Translations under genes and position numbers: made by a program
Notes under the pieces: generated by a model
The model's input: only the letters and a program-made list of their open reading frames with translations
Told to the model about the DNA's origin: nothing
Databases searched by the model: none
Shown: piece by piece, positions 36,766 to 44,769 of the stretch
How positions within the stretch are numbered: position 1 is the stretch's first letter
Layout: each line of letters opens with the position of its first letter
Assembly: GCA_003478935.1 (NCBI GenBank)
Contig: QUFP01000003.1
Location: forward strand, 62,001-126,000
From: Firmicutes bacterium AF25-13AC
Lineage (GTDB): Bacteria > Bacillota > Clostridia > Lachnospirales > Lachnospiraceae
Direction: 5' to 3'
Length of the DNA: 64,000 nt

Positions 36766-38179
36766 TTGGCTACCACAACTTTGTTACAGCGCCATGCGGG
36801 CGAAGGCGAAACGATTGCTGAGGCTATCCGGGATTGTCTGGACTATGGCAAGGACCCGGAGAAAACAGAAAGCGGAAAGTATATCTCCGCTTATGAATGT
36901 GATCCGGCCACCGTGGCGGACGAGTTCCTTTTGGCAAAGGCCAGCTATGCCGCTATGACGGGCCGGGAACAGAAGAAAGAAAATAATGTGCTGTGCTATC
37001 AGATACGACAATCCTTCTATCCGGGCGAGATCACCCCGAAGGAGGCGAACCGTATCGGCTATGAGCTGGCTATGCGCTGGACAAAGGGGCGGCACGCTTT
37101 TATCGTTACCACGCACACCGATAAGCAGCACATCCATTGTCACATTTATTACAACTCCACCACCCTTGACTGCACCCGGAAATTCCGAAATTTTGGGCTC
37201 CAGCTTCGCCCTTCGGCGGCTCTCTGACAGGCTGTGCCTTGAAAACGGGCTATCCATCGTGGAGAACCCGAAGCCCCGGAGCAAGGGCAAGTATCGGAAC
37301 TATGGAGAGTGGCAGAAAGACCGGAAAGGGCCGCTTTCCTATCAGGACAGGCTGCGCCTTGCCATTGATACTGCGTTGGCGGAACGCCCCGCTGATTTGG
37401 ACGAATTTCTCAATTTGATGAAGCGGGCCGGGTATGAGGTCAAGACGGTTCGGGGCGGCGGTATCAGCTTCCGGCTGACCGGGCAGGGACAGGAACGCTT
37501 CACCCGTCTGCGTGCCTCCACGCTGGGGGACGGCTACGACTTGCAAGATGTTCTGTCCGCCATTGAGGGCAAAGAAAAACGCCCCGGGCGCTCGGAGCGG
37601 AAAATCAGTCTGGCGGTGGATATTCAAGCAAAGCTGGCTGCCGGTAAGGGGCCGGGATATGAACGCTGGGCGAAGGTATTTAACATTAAGCAGATGGCCG
37701 TCGCTCTTGCCTATATACAGGACAATGGCCTGACCGATTATGAGCAGTTGGCACAGAAAGCCACCGAGGCAGCAGACCGTTTTCATACCATTTCCGAGCA
37801 GGTCAAGCAGACGGAACAGGCCATGAAAACCAATGCCGGGCTAAAGGCCGCAACGGTTCAGTATGCCAAAACCCGTCCAGCCTTTGAGCAGTATAAGGCG
37901 ACGAAGTACAGCCGGAAATTCCTTGCGGAGCATGAGGCCGACCTTGAACTGTACCGGGCTGCACAAGCGGAAATGCACTCTCTGCTGGGCGGGGCGAAGC
38001 TCCCCAAAATGGATGTGCTGAAGGAAGAAGGCCGTAAGCTCACAGCAAAGAAAAAACAGCTCTATGGAGAATATCAAAAGGCACGACGGGATATGCAGGA
38101 GATCGTCACGATCAAAGCGAACATTGACACTCTGATGGGCTACACCGAACCGGGAAGAAAGCAGGAAAAGGAGCGTTAA
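36766..38179 (+). CDS. mobA: MobA/VirD2-family relaxase, frameshifted
   Basis: About 470 residues. The start is TTG 36766, 8 nt after AAAGGAGG, giving MATTTLLQRHAGEGETIAEAIRD. The HUH motif is HTDKQHIHCHIYYN (three metal-binding His), preceded by KENNVLCYQIRQSFYPGEI. The relaxase nicks the transfer origin and leads the strand into the recipient. The frame changes near 37191-37197 in a T/G run (CCGAAATTTTGGGCTCC): upstream ends KFRNF, downstream continues GSSFALRRLSDRLCLENGLSIVENPKP. The rest is a long helical C-terminus (FRLTGQGQERFTRLRASTLG, coiled-coil tail) to 38179. Confidence 0.9.
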
Positions 38180-38213
38180 GGTTATGAAAACAAGGAGCAA
38201 AGCGACGCTGACA

Positions 38214-38236
38214 CTTCGGGCCATGTTGGCCCGAAG
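38214..38236 (+). repeat. palindrome family copy P16
   Basis: Arms CTTCGGGCC and GGCCCGAAG around ATGTT; perfect arms. 34 nt after the relaxase stop and the last copy before the cargo region. Confidence 0.88.
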
Positions 38237-38348
38237 ATACGGGTTTGGGGCGAGCCCCAACAAGCCGCCTTTGTGCCACTTGTGGCCACAGAGGCATTGC
38301 TTGCCACTTAGCGGCAGCCCTTAAAATGGCACAAAAAAACAGAGGCCC

Positions 38349-38714
38349 TTATTCTGGAACCTCCGTTTCTCTGGCTTTCTTAATGCCCTCGGCTGTGGCT
38401 TCTATCACGACAAGCTCTTTTTCATTCATGGAGTTTAGAAGCACATCAATGTGCTTTCTGCAAGAGCTTGACCTTGCCCCTCCGTCCGCATGAATAAACT
38501 GGTCAACTGAAACGTCAAACATGGTAATGAGTTTAACAAAAAGGTCGAAGCTGGGATACTGACCTTTGTTCTCAATATTCATAATGGTACGGGAGTCACG
38601 GTCTACTAATTCCGCAACATAGGCTTGTGTCCAGCCCTTTTCTTCTCTGGCTCTTTTGAGCGCTGCCCCGAGGCCGTGAAAGTCAAACCTTCTTTCATCT
38701 TGGTTCATTCTCAT
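38349..38714 (-). CDS. XRE-family transcriptional regulator
   Basis: 121 residues with an N-terminal helix-turn-helix: LGAALKRAREEKGWTQAYVAELVDRDSRTIMNIENKGQYPSFDLFVKLITMF. The C-terminal part (SVDQFIHADGG...NSMNEKELVVIEATAEGIKKARE) is likely for dimerisation or sensing. It is the only minus-strand gene in the element and is divergent from the HTH/two-component genes, so it probably represses the promoter between them. ATG 38708 is an alternative start. Base use is closer to the cargo than to the GC-rich backbone. Confidence 0.88.
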   Translation of the reverse strand: MRMNQDERRFDFHGLGAALKRAREEKGWTQAYVAELVDRDSRTIMNIENKGQYPSFDLFVKLITMFDVSVDQFIHADGGARSSSCRKHIDVLLNSMNEKELVVIEATAEGIKKARETEVPE

Positions 38715-38812
38715 ATCACCCTATATCATTCTACATTTCTGGTTGAATTATGAGAATGTAATGAGATTTTACATTAAGTAGTATTTTGTTTCGCATCCAT
38801 GTAGGCTCTAAC

Positions 38813-38841
38813 TTGTATTATTCGAGGTAGAGAACTATAAT
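38813..38841 (+). promoter_or_regulatory. promoter of the HTH/two-component operon
   Basis: TTGTAT (38813-38818), 17-bp spacer, TATAAT (38836-38841), 21 nt before the start. Between it and the XRE gene lie AT-rich TTACATT/GAATGTAA-type half sites (about 38727-38777) that may be operators. Confidence 0.7.
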
Positions 38842-38861
38842 ATATCCTGTGGAGGTGCGAA

Positions 38862-39050
38862 ATGGACTATATGACATTGAAAGAGGCCGCCGAAAAGTGG
38901 GGCGTGACACCTCGTAGAGTAAATTATTATTGTGCCGGAGGGCGTATCCCCGGTGCTGTAAAAATGGCTGGTGTTTGGCTGATCCCAAAGAACGCAGAAA
39001 AGCCGATTGACGGAAGGACAAAACAAGGGAAGGAGTTGCACCATGAATAA
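38862..39050 (+). CDS. small helix-turn-helix (MerR/excisionase-like) DNA-binding protein
   Basis: 62 residues, a single winged-helix motif: MTLKEAAEKWGVTPRRVNYYCAGGRIPGAVKMAGVWLIP followed by a lysine-rich tail. This is the HTH_17-type fold found in excisionases and small regulators. GGAGG lies before ATG 38862. It overlaps the response regulator by 8 bp, so it is part of the regulatory operon rather than a recombination directionality factor, although the latter role cannot be ruled out. Confidence 0.8.
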   Translation: MDYMTLKEAAEKWGVTPRRVNYYCAGGRIPGAVKMAGVWLIPKNAEKPIDGRTKQGKELHHE

Positions 39051-39735
39051 AATCCTGATTATAGATGATGACAGAGAACTGTGTGCCTTAATTAAGCGCA
39101 GCGTACAAACGGAAAATATAGCAGCCGATTTTTGTAATACCGGAAAAGAGGGCTTGCAGAAATTAAAAGAGCAGGAGTATCAGCTTGTGGTGCTGGATGT
39201 GATGATGCCTGGTATGGATGGCTTTGAAACGCTGGAAGAAATTCGCAAGGAGTACAGCTTACCGATTTTGATGTTCACATCTAAAAATGACAGCATTTCT
39301 AAAGTACGGGGCTTACGGGCCGGGGCGGACGATTATCTGACAAAACCGTTTGACATGGACGAACTGATTGCCCGTATTGCGTCCCTTATTCGCCGCTACA
39401 CCCGTTTTAATCATCAAGCCGGAGCTGTGCAAAAACTGGATTTTGATGGATTGCAAATTGACCTTGAAAATCGTTCTGTTACGACGGAAAATGGCACTTT
39501 TGAACTTCCACCAAAGGAATTTGATCTGCTCCTGTACTGTGCAAAGCATCAAGGAAAAATTTTGACCAAACAGCAGATTTATGAGGAAGTTTGGGGCGAA
39601 GAATATTTCTATGATGACAGTAACATTATGGCGATTATCAGTCGGCTTCGTAAAAAATTAGAAGTCAATCCTTCAAGCCCAAAATATATACAAACGGTCA
39701 AAGGGATTGGCTACCGGTTTAATAAGGAGGTGTAG
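39043..39735 (+). CDS. OmpR-family response regulator
   Basis: 230 residues. Receiver: IIDDD acidic pocket (near 9), phospho-Asp in VVLDVMMPG (about 52), Thr in MFTSKND (about 80), Lys in LTKPF (about 102). C-terminal winged helix: ENRSVTTENGTFELPPKEFDLLLYCAKHQG and YIQTVKGIGYRFNKE. With the kinase it should sense peptide antibiotics or exporter flux and activate the ABC operon; that link is inferred from order and from Cpr/Bce-like systems. Confidence 0.93.
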   Translation: MNKILIIDDDRELCALIKRSVQTENIAADFCNTGKEGLQKLKEQEYQLVVLDVMMPGMDGFETLEEIRKEYSLPILMFTSKNDSISKVRGLRAGADDYLTKPFDMDELIARIASLIRRYTRFNHQAGAVQKLDFDGLQIDLENRSVTTENGTFELPPKEFDLLLYCAKHQGKILTKQQIYEEVWGEEYFYDDSNIMAIISRLRKKLEVNPSSPKYIQTVKGIGYRFNKEV

Positions 39736-39740
39736 CCATC

Positions 39741-40658
39741 ATGGAAATCATCGTTTTCTTGTCCATTGTGATTGCTGTTTTGGCTGTGCTGACCTCCATC
39801 GTTCTCGTTCGGCGCGTAAAAAAACAAATAGCAGAAATGACCGATGCGCTGGTTGATGTGAAAAACGGAAATGGCAACCGGCGTATTCTATCCGCAACAA
39901 ATGAACTGACAGCACCTCTTGCCTATGAAATCAATGAGATCGTTGTGGCCTATGAAAGCAGACTTTCAACTGTACGGCAGACAGAAGAAACCAACCGCCA
40001 GCTTATGACAAGCCTTTCCCATGACGTGCGAACGCCCCTTACTACTCTGCTTGGGTATCTTGACGCTACACACAAAGGACTGGTCACAGGAAAAGACCGG
40101 GATGATTATATTGAAACCGCCCGACGGAAAGCCCATGATCTGAAAGAATACATTGATGTACTCTTTGACTGGTTCAAGTTAAATTCCAACGAGTTTGCTT
40201 TGGAGATCCAGAGCGTTGAGACCGCAGAGCTGACAAGAAATATTCTGATCGACTGGATACCGATTTTTGAGGATAAACAGGTTGATTATGACATTGATAT
40301 TCCTGAACAGCCTGTCCGGGTAAGATTGGATATGGATAGCTATATGAGGATCATCAATAACCTTATTCAAAATGTAATCGCTCATAGCCATGCGGACAAA
40401 ATTAAAATCTCCCTATCGAAGAAGGAAAACAGCATGGAGCTGTTGCTGGCGGATAATGGAGTGGGAATTGAGAAAGAAGATTTGAAACACATATTTGAAC
40501 GGCTTTATAAGTGTGATAAAGGACGCTCTGAAAAAGGCAGCGGACTTGGTCTTTCTATTGTACATCAGCTTGTAGAAAAGATGGGTGGAAGCATAACAGT
40601 TGAAAGTTTTCCGGGAAAGGGAACTGAATTTGTGTTGCGTTTTCCTTTGGAGATTTAA
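39741..40658 (+). CDS. sensor histidine kinase
   Basis: 305 residues. One membrane helix at the N-terminus (EIIVFLSIVIAVLAVLTSIVLV) with almost no outer loop, so it does not sense with a large external domain. Dimerisation box SLSHDVRTPLTTLLGYLD with the phospho-His (about 94); ATPase boxes N (NNLIQNVIAHS, about 207), G1 (DNGVGI), F (FERLYKCD) and G2 (GSGLGLSIVHQL). The poor sensor suggests it reads the state of the exporter or the membrane. 5 bp separate it from the response regulator. Confidence 0.92.
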   Translation: MEIIVFLSIVIAVLAVLTSIVLVRRVKKQIAEMTDALVDVKNGNGNRRILSATNELTAPLAYEINEIVVAYESRLSTVRQTEETNRQLMTSLSHDVRTPLTTLLGYLDATHKGLVTGKDRDDYIETARRKAHDLKEYIDVLFDWFKLNSNEFALEIQSVETAELTRNILIDWIPIFEDKQVDYDIDIPEQPVRVRLDMDSYMRIINNLIQNVIAHSHADKIKISLSKKENSMELLLADNGVGIEKEDLKHIFERLYKCDKGRSEKGSGLGLSIVHQLVEKMGGSITVESFPGKGTEFVLRFPLEI

Positions 40659-40661
40659 GCG

Positions 40662-40695
40662 GGTTCCCGTCCTTACGGCGGGAACTCTTGTCATT
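40662..40695 (+). terminator. hairpin after the kinase gene
   Basis: GTTCCCG (40664-40670) pairs with CGGGAAC (40680-40686), followed by TCTTGTCATTTT. Imperfect T tail; may give partial termination before the exporter operon. Confidence 0.55.
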
Positions 40696-40713
40696 TTAGC
40701 CGAATTTCAAATT

Positions 40714-40767
40714 GCAAGGTTAATGCAAGGTTGCGGCAAGGTTAATGCAAGATTGGCGTGATAGAAT
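40714..40767 (+). promoter_or_regulatory. response-regulator-type operator and promoter of the ABC operon
   Basis: The 16-mer GCAAGGTTAATGCAAG occurs twice, at 40714-40729 and 40736-40751, 22 bp apart (about two helical turns), in tandem, just before a -10 TAGAAT (40762-40767) without a clear -35. This is the layout expected for an OmpR-type activator bound in place of a -35 box. Confidence 0.75.
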
Positions 40768-40793
40768 ACCTTACAGAACAGGAGGTTTTGAAT

Positions 40794-41720
40794 ATGGATT
40801 CAAATTATATTATTGAAACAAAAAATCTGACAAAGCAATACGGCTCACAAAAGAGTGTGGCTGACTTAAATATCCATGTCAAGCGTGGGAGAATTTATGG
40901 TCTGTTGGGTAGAAACGGAGCCGGAAAAACCACAACTATGAAAATGCTGTTGGGTTTAACGAAGCCTACTTCCGGTGAGGTCAAAATCTGGGGAAAGTCT
41001 TTGCAAGGAAATGAAAAGAAGTTGCTGCCCCGCATTGGCAGTTTGATTGAGTCCCCTGGTTTTTATCCCAATCTGACCGGTACGGAGAACCTGCGTATCT
41101 TTGCTACCCTGCGTGGAGTACCAAACAATCATGCCATCAAAGACGCTCTGGATTTAGTCGGGCTACCTTACAAGGATAAAAAGCTGTTTTCGCAATACTC
41201 TCTTGGCATGAAGCAGCGGTTGGCGATTGCCCTTGCAGTCATGCACGATCCGGAGCTTTTGATTTTGGATGAGCCGATCAACGGTCTCGATCCCATCGGT
41301 ATTGCAGAAGTACGATCCTTTATTCGGGAGCTTTGCGACGCAAGAGGAAAAACCATTTTGATTTCCAGTCACATTCTTTCGGAGATTTCCTTGTTGGCTG
41401 ACGATATTGGAATTATTGACCACGGTGCATTGCTGGAAGAAGAAAGCCTTGCTGAGCTGGAGCAAAAAAGCAGTAAACATATCCGGTTTACGCTCTCTGA
41501 TACTGCACAGGCGGCAAGAATTTTGGAACGCAATTTCCACGAAACCCATTTTTCCATACAAGACGACCACAATCTGCGTCTACACAATATGGAGCTACCC
41601 GTGGGGAAAATTGTAACTGCTTTTGTAGAAAACGGATTGGAGGTATCAGAAGCACATACCTGTGAAGAAAGTCTTGAAGATTACTTCAAGCGTGTGACAG
41701 GGGGCGAAGGAATTGCTTAA
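40794..41720 (+). CDS. ABC transporter ATP-binding protein, lantibiotic-protection (LanF/CprA-like) type
   Basis: 308 residues. Walker A GRNGAGKTTT (about 39), Q-loop IESPGFYPNLTG, signature YSLGMKQRLAIALAV, Walker B LLILDEPINGLDP, H-loop SSHILSE. The long C-terminal extension after the ATPase is typical of ABC-2 drug or lantibiotic exporters. ATG 40794 follows GGAGG. It drives two permeases encoded next; they remove cationic peptides from the membrane in related LanFEG/CprABC systems. Confidence 0.9.
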   Translation: MDSNYIIETKNLTKQYGSQKSVADLNIHVKRGRIYGLLGRNGAGKTTTMKMLLGLTKPTSGEVKIWGKSLQGNEKKLLPRIGSLIESPGFYPNLTGTENLRIFATLRGVPNNHAIKDALDLVGLPYKDKKLFSQYSLGMKQRLAIALAVMHDPELLILDEPINGLDPIGIAEVRSFIRELCDARGKTILISSHILSEISLLADDIGIIDHGALLEEESLAELEQKSSKHIRFTLSDTAQAARILERNFHETHFSIQDDHNLRLHNMELPVGKIVTAFVENGLEVSEAHTCEESLEDYFKRVTGGEGIA

Positions 41721-42507
41721 ACTAATCAAATGCGAATTTTTGAAATTGAAACGGAAGCCATTGGTATTTATTTCCCTACTGCTTTCTGTTTTCATGCCAT
41801 TGGCTTATGCTTTCTTTCTGGCAGATGTAAACACTGATGTGGATGCTGTAAATGGAGTGATGTCCAGCCTATTCCAGCTTAGTGCATATTTGCTTTTGAT
41901 GCCGCTTCTTGTGATACTGGCTTCGAATCTGTTGTTTGAGGAACTTGATAATGACACACTGAAAAACCTTGTTACCGTACCGGTAAATAGAACCAAGCTG
42001 GTGCTGTCCAAGATGCTGGTTTTACTGTTGTTTGCCGTTGGCTTTATGGCAGTTGGAGGATTGGTAAATCTTGCGGTTTTGTTGTTTCAGGGTTGGAAAC
42101 CGGTTGGGTTTTGGACCTTGTTTGGCGTTGGAATTGAAGAAGGGCTGATTATGTGGGTGGGCGCACTTCCCTGTATTCTGCTCGTTGTTCTTCTTAATAA
42201 AAACTATATCGTGTCTGTCGTGATTACCTTTTTCTATACGATTGCGAATTATATCCTTTCCATGAACGATATGTTTCTCACACAGCCTTTTGGTTTGAAC
42301 ATAGGAACCCTGTTTCCGGGGCCGCTGGCCTTCCGCTGGACATTCCAATTTTATGACCAAAGCCAGACCAGTGCGGAGTTGGCAGATTTGTTGGAACGGG
42401 TCAGTCCGTATTTTCTGAATGGTGTTCAGGTATTCGGTGTGATTATTGTGGAAGCCATTGTATTTCTTGCGCTGATTGCATTTGTTTACCAGCGACAGGA
42501 AATCTAA
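41713..42507 (+). CDS. ABC-2 permease, lantibiotic-immunity (LanE/CprB-like) type
   Basis: 264 residues with six membrane helices, beginning LLKLIKCEFLKLKRKPLVFISLLLSVFMPLAYAFFL. ELDNDTLKNLVTVPVNRTKLVLSKM is the conserved first loop of the lantibiotic-immunity permeases. The start is TTG 41713 within the ATPase gene end (8-bp overlap). With the ATPase and the following permease it forms an exporter. Confidence 0.85.
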   Translation: MLKLIKCEFLKLKRKPLVFISLLLSVFMPLAYAFFLADVNTDVDAVNGVMSSLFQLSAYLLLMPLLVILASNLLFEELDNDTLKNLVTVPVNRTKLVLSKMLVLLLFAVGFMAVGGLVNLAVLLFQGWKPVGFWTLFGVGIEEGLIMWVGALPCILLVVLLNKNYIVSVVITFFYTIANYILSMNDMFLTQPFGLNIGTLFPGPLAFRWTFQFYDQSQTSAELADLLERVSPYFLNGVQVFGVIIVEAIVFLALIAFVYQRQEI

Positions 42508-42519
42508 GGGGGTGTGACT

Positions 42520-43335
42520 ATGTGGAACTTATTAAAATCGGAATTACTGAAACTGCGCCGGTGCCAGATTCTTTTGGTAGGACTGGTGGCGCTTGCACTC
42601 TGTCCTTTGGTTCAGTATGGAAGTCAGTTGATTGTGGAGGCAGAGTACCGAAATCCAAATTATGATTTTTCTGCACTATTTGAAAATGTTGTTTGGGGAA
42701 ACACTCAGATATTCCTTCCAATTTCACTGGTAATGATCGGAGGATGGCTTATAGACAGAGAATCCACTCATGATACACTGAAAAACATCATGACAATTCC
42801 TGTTTCTATGCCGAAAATGTTGGGAGCTAAGTTACTTTTAGTCGGTATGCTTGCAGTTCTGCTGGGAATATACAGCGTTGGCATTACCTTGATTACTGGA
42901 TTGACGGTTGGATTATCGGGACTGACAGCGGAAGTGTTTTTTCATGGAGGTACGCAGATCGTGTTAGCGGCTCTGACGACCTATTTGGTCTGTATGCCGC
43001 TGATCCTGATTTTTGGGCAGATCCGAGGGGCATATCTGGGCGGTTCCATTCTGGCGTTCTTCCTTGGATACAGCATGTTGTTTTTCAAAAGTGGTATCCT
43101 TGCCAGCATCTATCCGTTCTCTGCTGCGCTGATTTTAGTGGAATTTGACATGAGTGAATATGCCGGAACAACCACATCCTCAACCCCTTTGTTGGCGGTC
43201 ATTGGGATTGGCATCATGGTTCTCTGGGCGGTGCTGTTGTTACTGATGTCCAGTAACAAAAAAGAAATGAAATCCCGTAAACAGGCAAATGCCAAGGGAA
43301 AAGGAAAGCGTGCTGTACGCAGGAAAGGAAGGTGA
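42520..43335 (+). CDS. ABC-2 permease, lantibiotic-immunity (LanG/CprC-like) type
   Basis: 271 residues with six membrane helices; MWNLLKSELLKLRRCQILLVGLVALALCPLVQYG at the start and the shared DRESTHDTLKNIMTIPVSMPKMLGAKLLLVG loop, parallel to the first permease. A basic cytosolic tail (KQANAKGKGKRAVRRKGR) ends it. ATG 42520 is better placed than GTG 42514 relative to AAGGGGG. It is paralogous to the upstream permease. Confidence 0.85.
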   Translation: MWNLLKSELLKLRRCQILLVGLVALALCPLVQYGSQLIVEAEYRNPNYDFSALFENVVWGNTQIFLPISLVMIGGWLIDRESTHDTLKNIMTIPVSMPKMLGAKLLLVGMLAVLLGIYSVGITLITGLTVGLSGLTAEVFFHGGTQIVLAALTTYLVCMPLILIFGQIRGAYLGGSILAFFLGYSMLFFKSGILASIYPFSAALILVEFDMSEYAGTTTSSTPLLAVIGIGIMVLWAVLLLLMSSNKKEMKSRKQANAKGKGKRAVRRKGR

Positions 43336-43340
43336 TAGCT

Positions 43341-43802
43341 GTGAAGAAAATAGTTTTATCATTATGCCTGATACTATTGGGTGCTTCTGTGCTTTCAGGT
43401 TGTACAAAAGACGAATTTCTCGATCAGTATAACAATATTGTTCAGTCTGCTGGTTCCATAGCGCTTACCGGAAATTCATCCTTACAAGGTACGAAAGAAA
43501 AAGGAATTGATGATTATACAGGAAGCTATACAGCCAACTATGAGGATTTTTCAGATACAGAGTATTTGTTCGGCGGAACTTCCATAAAGCGTGAAGCTGG
43601 TAAGGATCTGGCTATTGACTGCGCGCTGGAGGTTACGGAGGGAACTGCAAAAGTATTTTGGATTTCTGGAGCTGATGAAGCAGTCACTTTGTTTGAAACA
43701 ACCGGAACATATAGTGATACAATTACACTCCCTGAAGGTGGAAACTATATCGGTATTGAATGTGAGAATTTCACTGGAAACATTGAATTAAATATTGAAT
43801 AA
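43341..43802 (+). CDS. lipoprotein of the exporter operon
   Basis: 153 residues from GTG 43341: MKKIVLSLCLILLGASVLSGC is a lipoprotein signal with Cys at position 21. The rest is a small beta-rich domain (SYTANYEDFSDTEYLFGGTSIKREAGKDL...FENFTGNIELNIE-type). An upstream in-frame GTG (43332) overlaps the permease stop but is less well spaced. Companions of LanFEG systems include LanI-type lipoproteins that bind the peptide outside the cell; that role is inferred from position only. Confidence 0.75.
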   Translation: MKKIVLSLCLILLGASVLSGCTKDEFLDQYNNIVQSAGSIALTGNSSLQGTKEKGIDDYTGSYTANYEDFSDTEYLFGGTSIKREAGKDLAIDCALEVTEGTAKVFWISGADEAVTLFETTGTYSDTITLPEGGNYIGIECENFTGNIELNIE

Positions 43803-43871
43803 TACTCTGCTGGACGACGGCAAAAGAAAAAAAAAGCCGTCGTAGAGCAGACATATTTTCACGCGCCTTAT

Positions 43872-43909
43872 GAAACGGCGGCTTTGATTTTCAGAGCCGC
43901 CGTTTCTTT
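43872..43909 (+). terminator. terminator of the exporter operon
   Basis: A perfect 12-bp stem: GAAACGGCGGCT (43872-43883) with AGCCGCCGTTTC (43895-43906), then TTT. It lies in the 443-bp gap between the lipoprotein and sigma-like genes. Confidence 0.75.
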
Positions 43910-43939
43910 GCGTCTACACAAACCAATGACGACTTGCAG

Positions 43940-43990
43940 GGACACGGTAGCCGATTGGAGGTTATTTTGCCGTGTCCTTTTCTCTTTTTC
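43940..43990 (+). terminator. second terminator in the same gap
   Basis: GGACACGG (43940-43947) pairs with CCGTGTCC (43970-43977), followed by a T/C-rich tail (TTTTCTCTTTTTC). The rest of the gap to 44245 holds palindrome P17 and no credible gene. Confidence 0.7.
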
Positions 43991-44149
43991 GCAGTATCCA
44001 TGATCTGCACCAGTTAAAAAAAGCGTAACTCCCCCTCCGGGACAGTCTGGTTATGAATGTGAAATCAGACGATACATAAATGAATGTGTAATTTCATGCG
44101 TCCGTGTGGCTTCATGCCGCCCGGGCGCTTTTGTGTTCTTATGGGGCTG

Positions 44150-44172
44150 CTTCGGGTCATGTTGGCCCGAAG
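44150..44172 (+). repeat. palindrome family copy P17
   Basis: Arms CTTCGGGTC and GGCCCGAAG around ATGTT, 73 nt before the sigma-like gene; first copy after the cargo region. Confidence 0.86.
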
Positions 44173-44245
44173 TCATTCCCCGGTGCCGCTCCCCGCCGCC
44201 TTCGTTTCGGTCACTCGTCAACCAACAACCGAAACGGAGGTCAAT

Positions 44246-44668
44246 ATGGCTATTATCAATTTGCGGGACTATTACCCATTCTATACATCGGATTGCTTCA
44301 TGGAAGTATCGGAAGAAGTTGCAGAAATGTTCAAAGAGTTTGATCGTAAAGAGGCTGCCTACCGGCTGCGTACATACCGCCACAAAGCCTACTATTCCCT
44401 TGATCGGGATGACGGGCTGGAGCATGAAGCTGTCTTTGTCGCCTTATCTCCCCATGAACTGTATGAGCGGAAAGTGACCATGCAGGAGCTTCACGCAGCG
44501 ATTTCCAGTCTGCCGGACAAACAGGTAAAACGGATTTACGCTCATTTCATTCTCGGCATGACCAAACAGGACATTGCCCGGGCAGAGGGCGTCCATGAAA
44601 AAGTGGTTCGTGTCGCAATCGAGCGAGGTCTGCGGCGCTTAGAAAAAATTTTGAAAAATTCTTTGTAA
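44246..44668 (+). CDS. sigma-70-family-like RNA polymerase sigma factor
   Basis: 140 residues. The C-terminal half is a region-4-type HTH: TMQELHAAISSLPDKQVKRIYAHFILGMTKQDIARAEGVHEKVVRVAIERGLRRLEKILKN. The N-terminal half (MAIINLRDYYPFYTSDCFMEVSEEVAEMFKEFDRKEAAYRLRTYRHKAYYSLDRDDG) is conserved in CTn-element sigma-like proteins and lacks a clear region 2, so it may act as an activator with the host polymerase rather than a full sigma. ACGGAGG precedes ATG 44246. It is a candidate controller of the paired promoters in this element. Confidence 0.82.
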   Translation: MAIINLRDYYPFYTSDCFMEVSEEVAEMFKEFDRKEAAYRLRTYRHKAYYSLDRDDGLEHEAVFVALSPHELYERKVTMQELHAAISSLPDKQVKRIYAHFILGMTKQDIARAEGVHEKVVRVAIERGLRRLEKILKNSL

Positions 44669-44718
44669 GGCGTACCGATTTAGGCCGGAAAATGAAATGG
44701 CTTATGAGAGGCAAAACA

Positions 44719-44741
44719 CTTCGGGACACAATGGCCCGAGG
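44719..44741 (+). repeat. palindrome family copy P18
   Basis: Arms CTTCGGGAC and GGCCCGAGG around ACAAT, with one mismatch in the arms; 50 nt after the sigma-like stop. Confidence 0.82.
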
Positions 44742-44769
44742 CTCAGACAAGCCTCATGCAGATTGAAAA

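Noticed and set aside
38184..38324. 46-codon frame starting MKTRSKATLTLRAMLARR after the relaxase
   Set aside because: It runs through palindrome P16 in a different phase from the coding copies, lacks a good ribosome site and shows no recognisable pattern.
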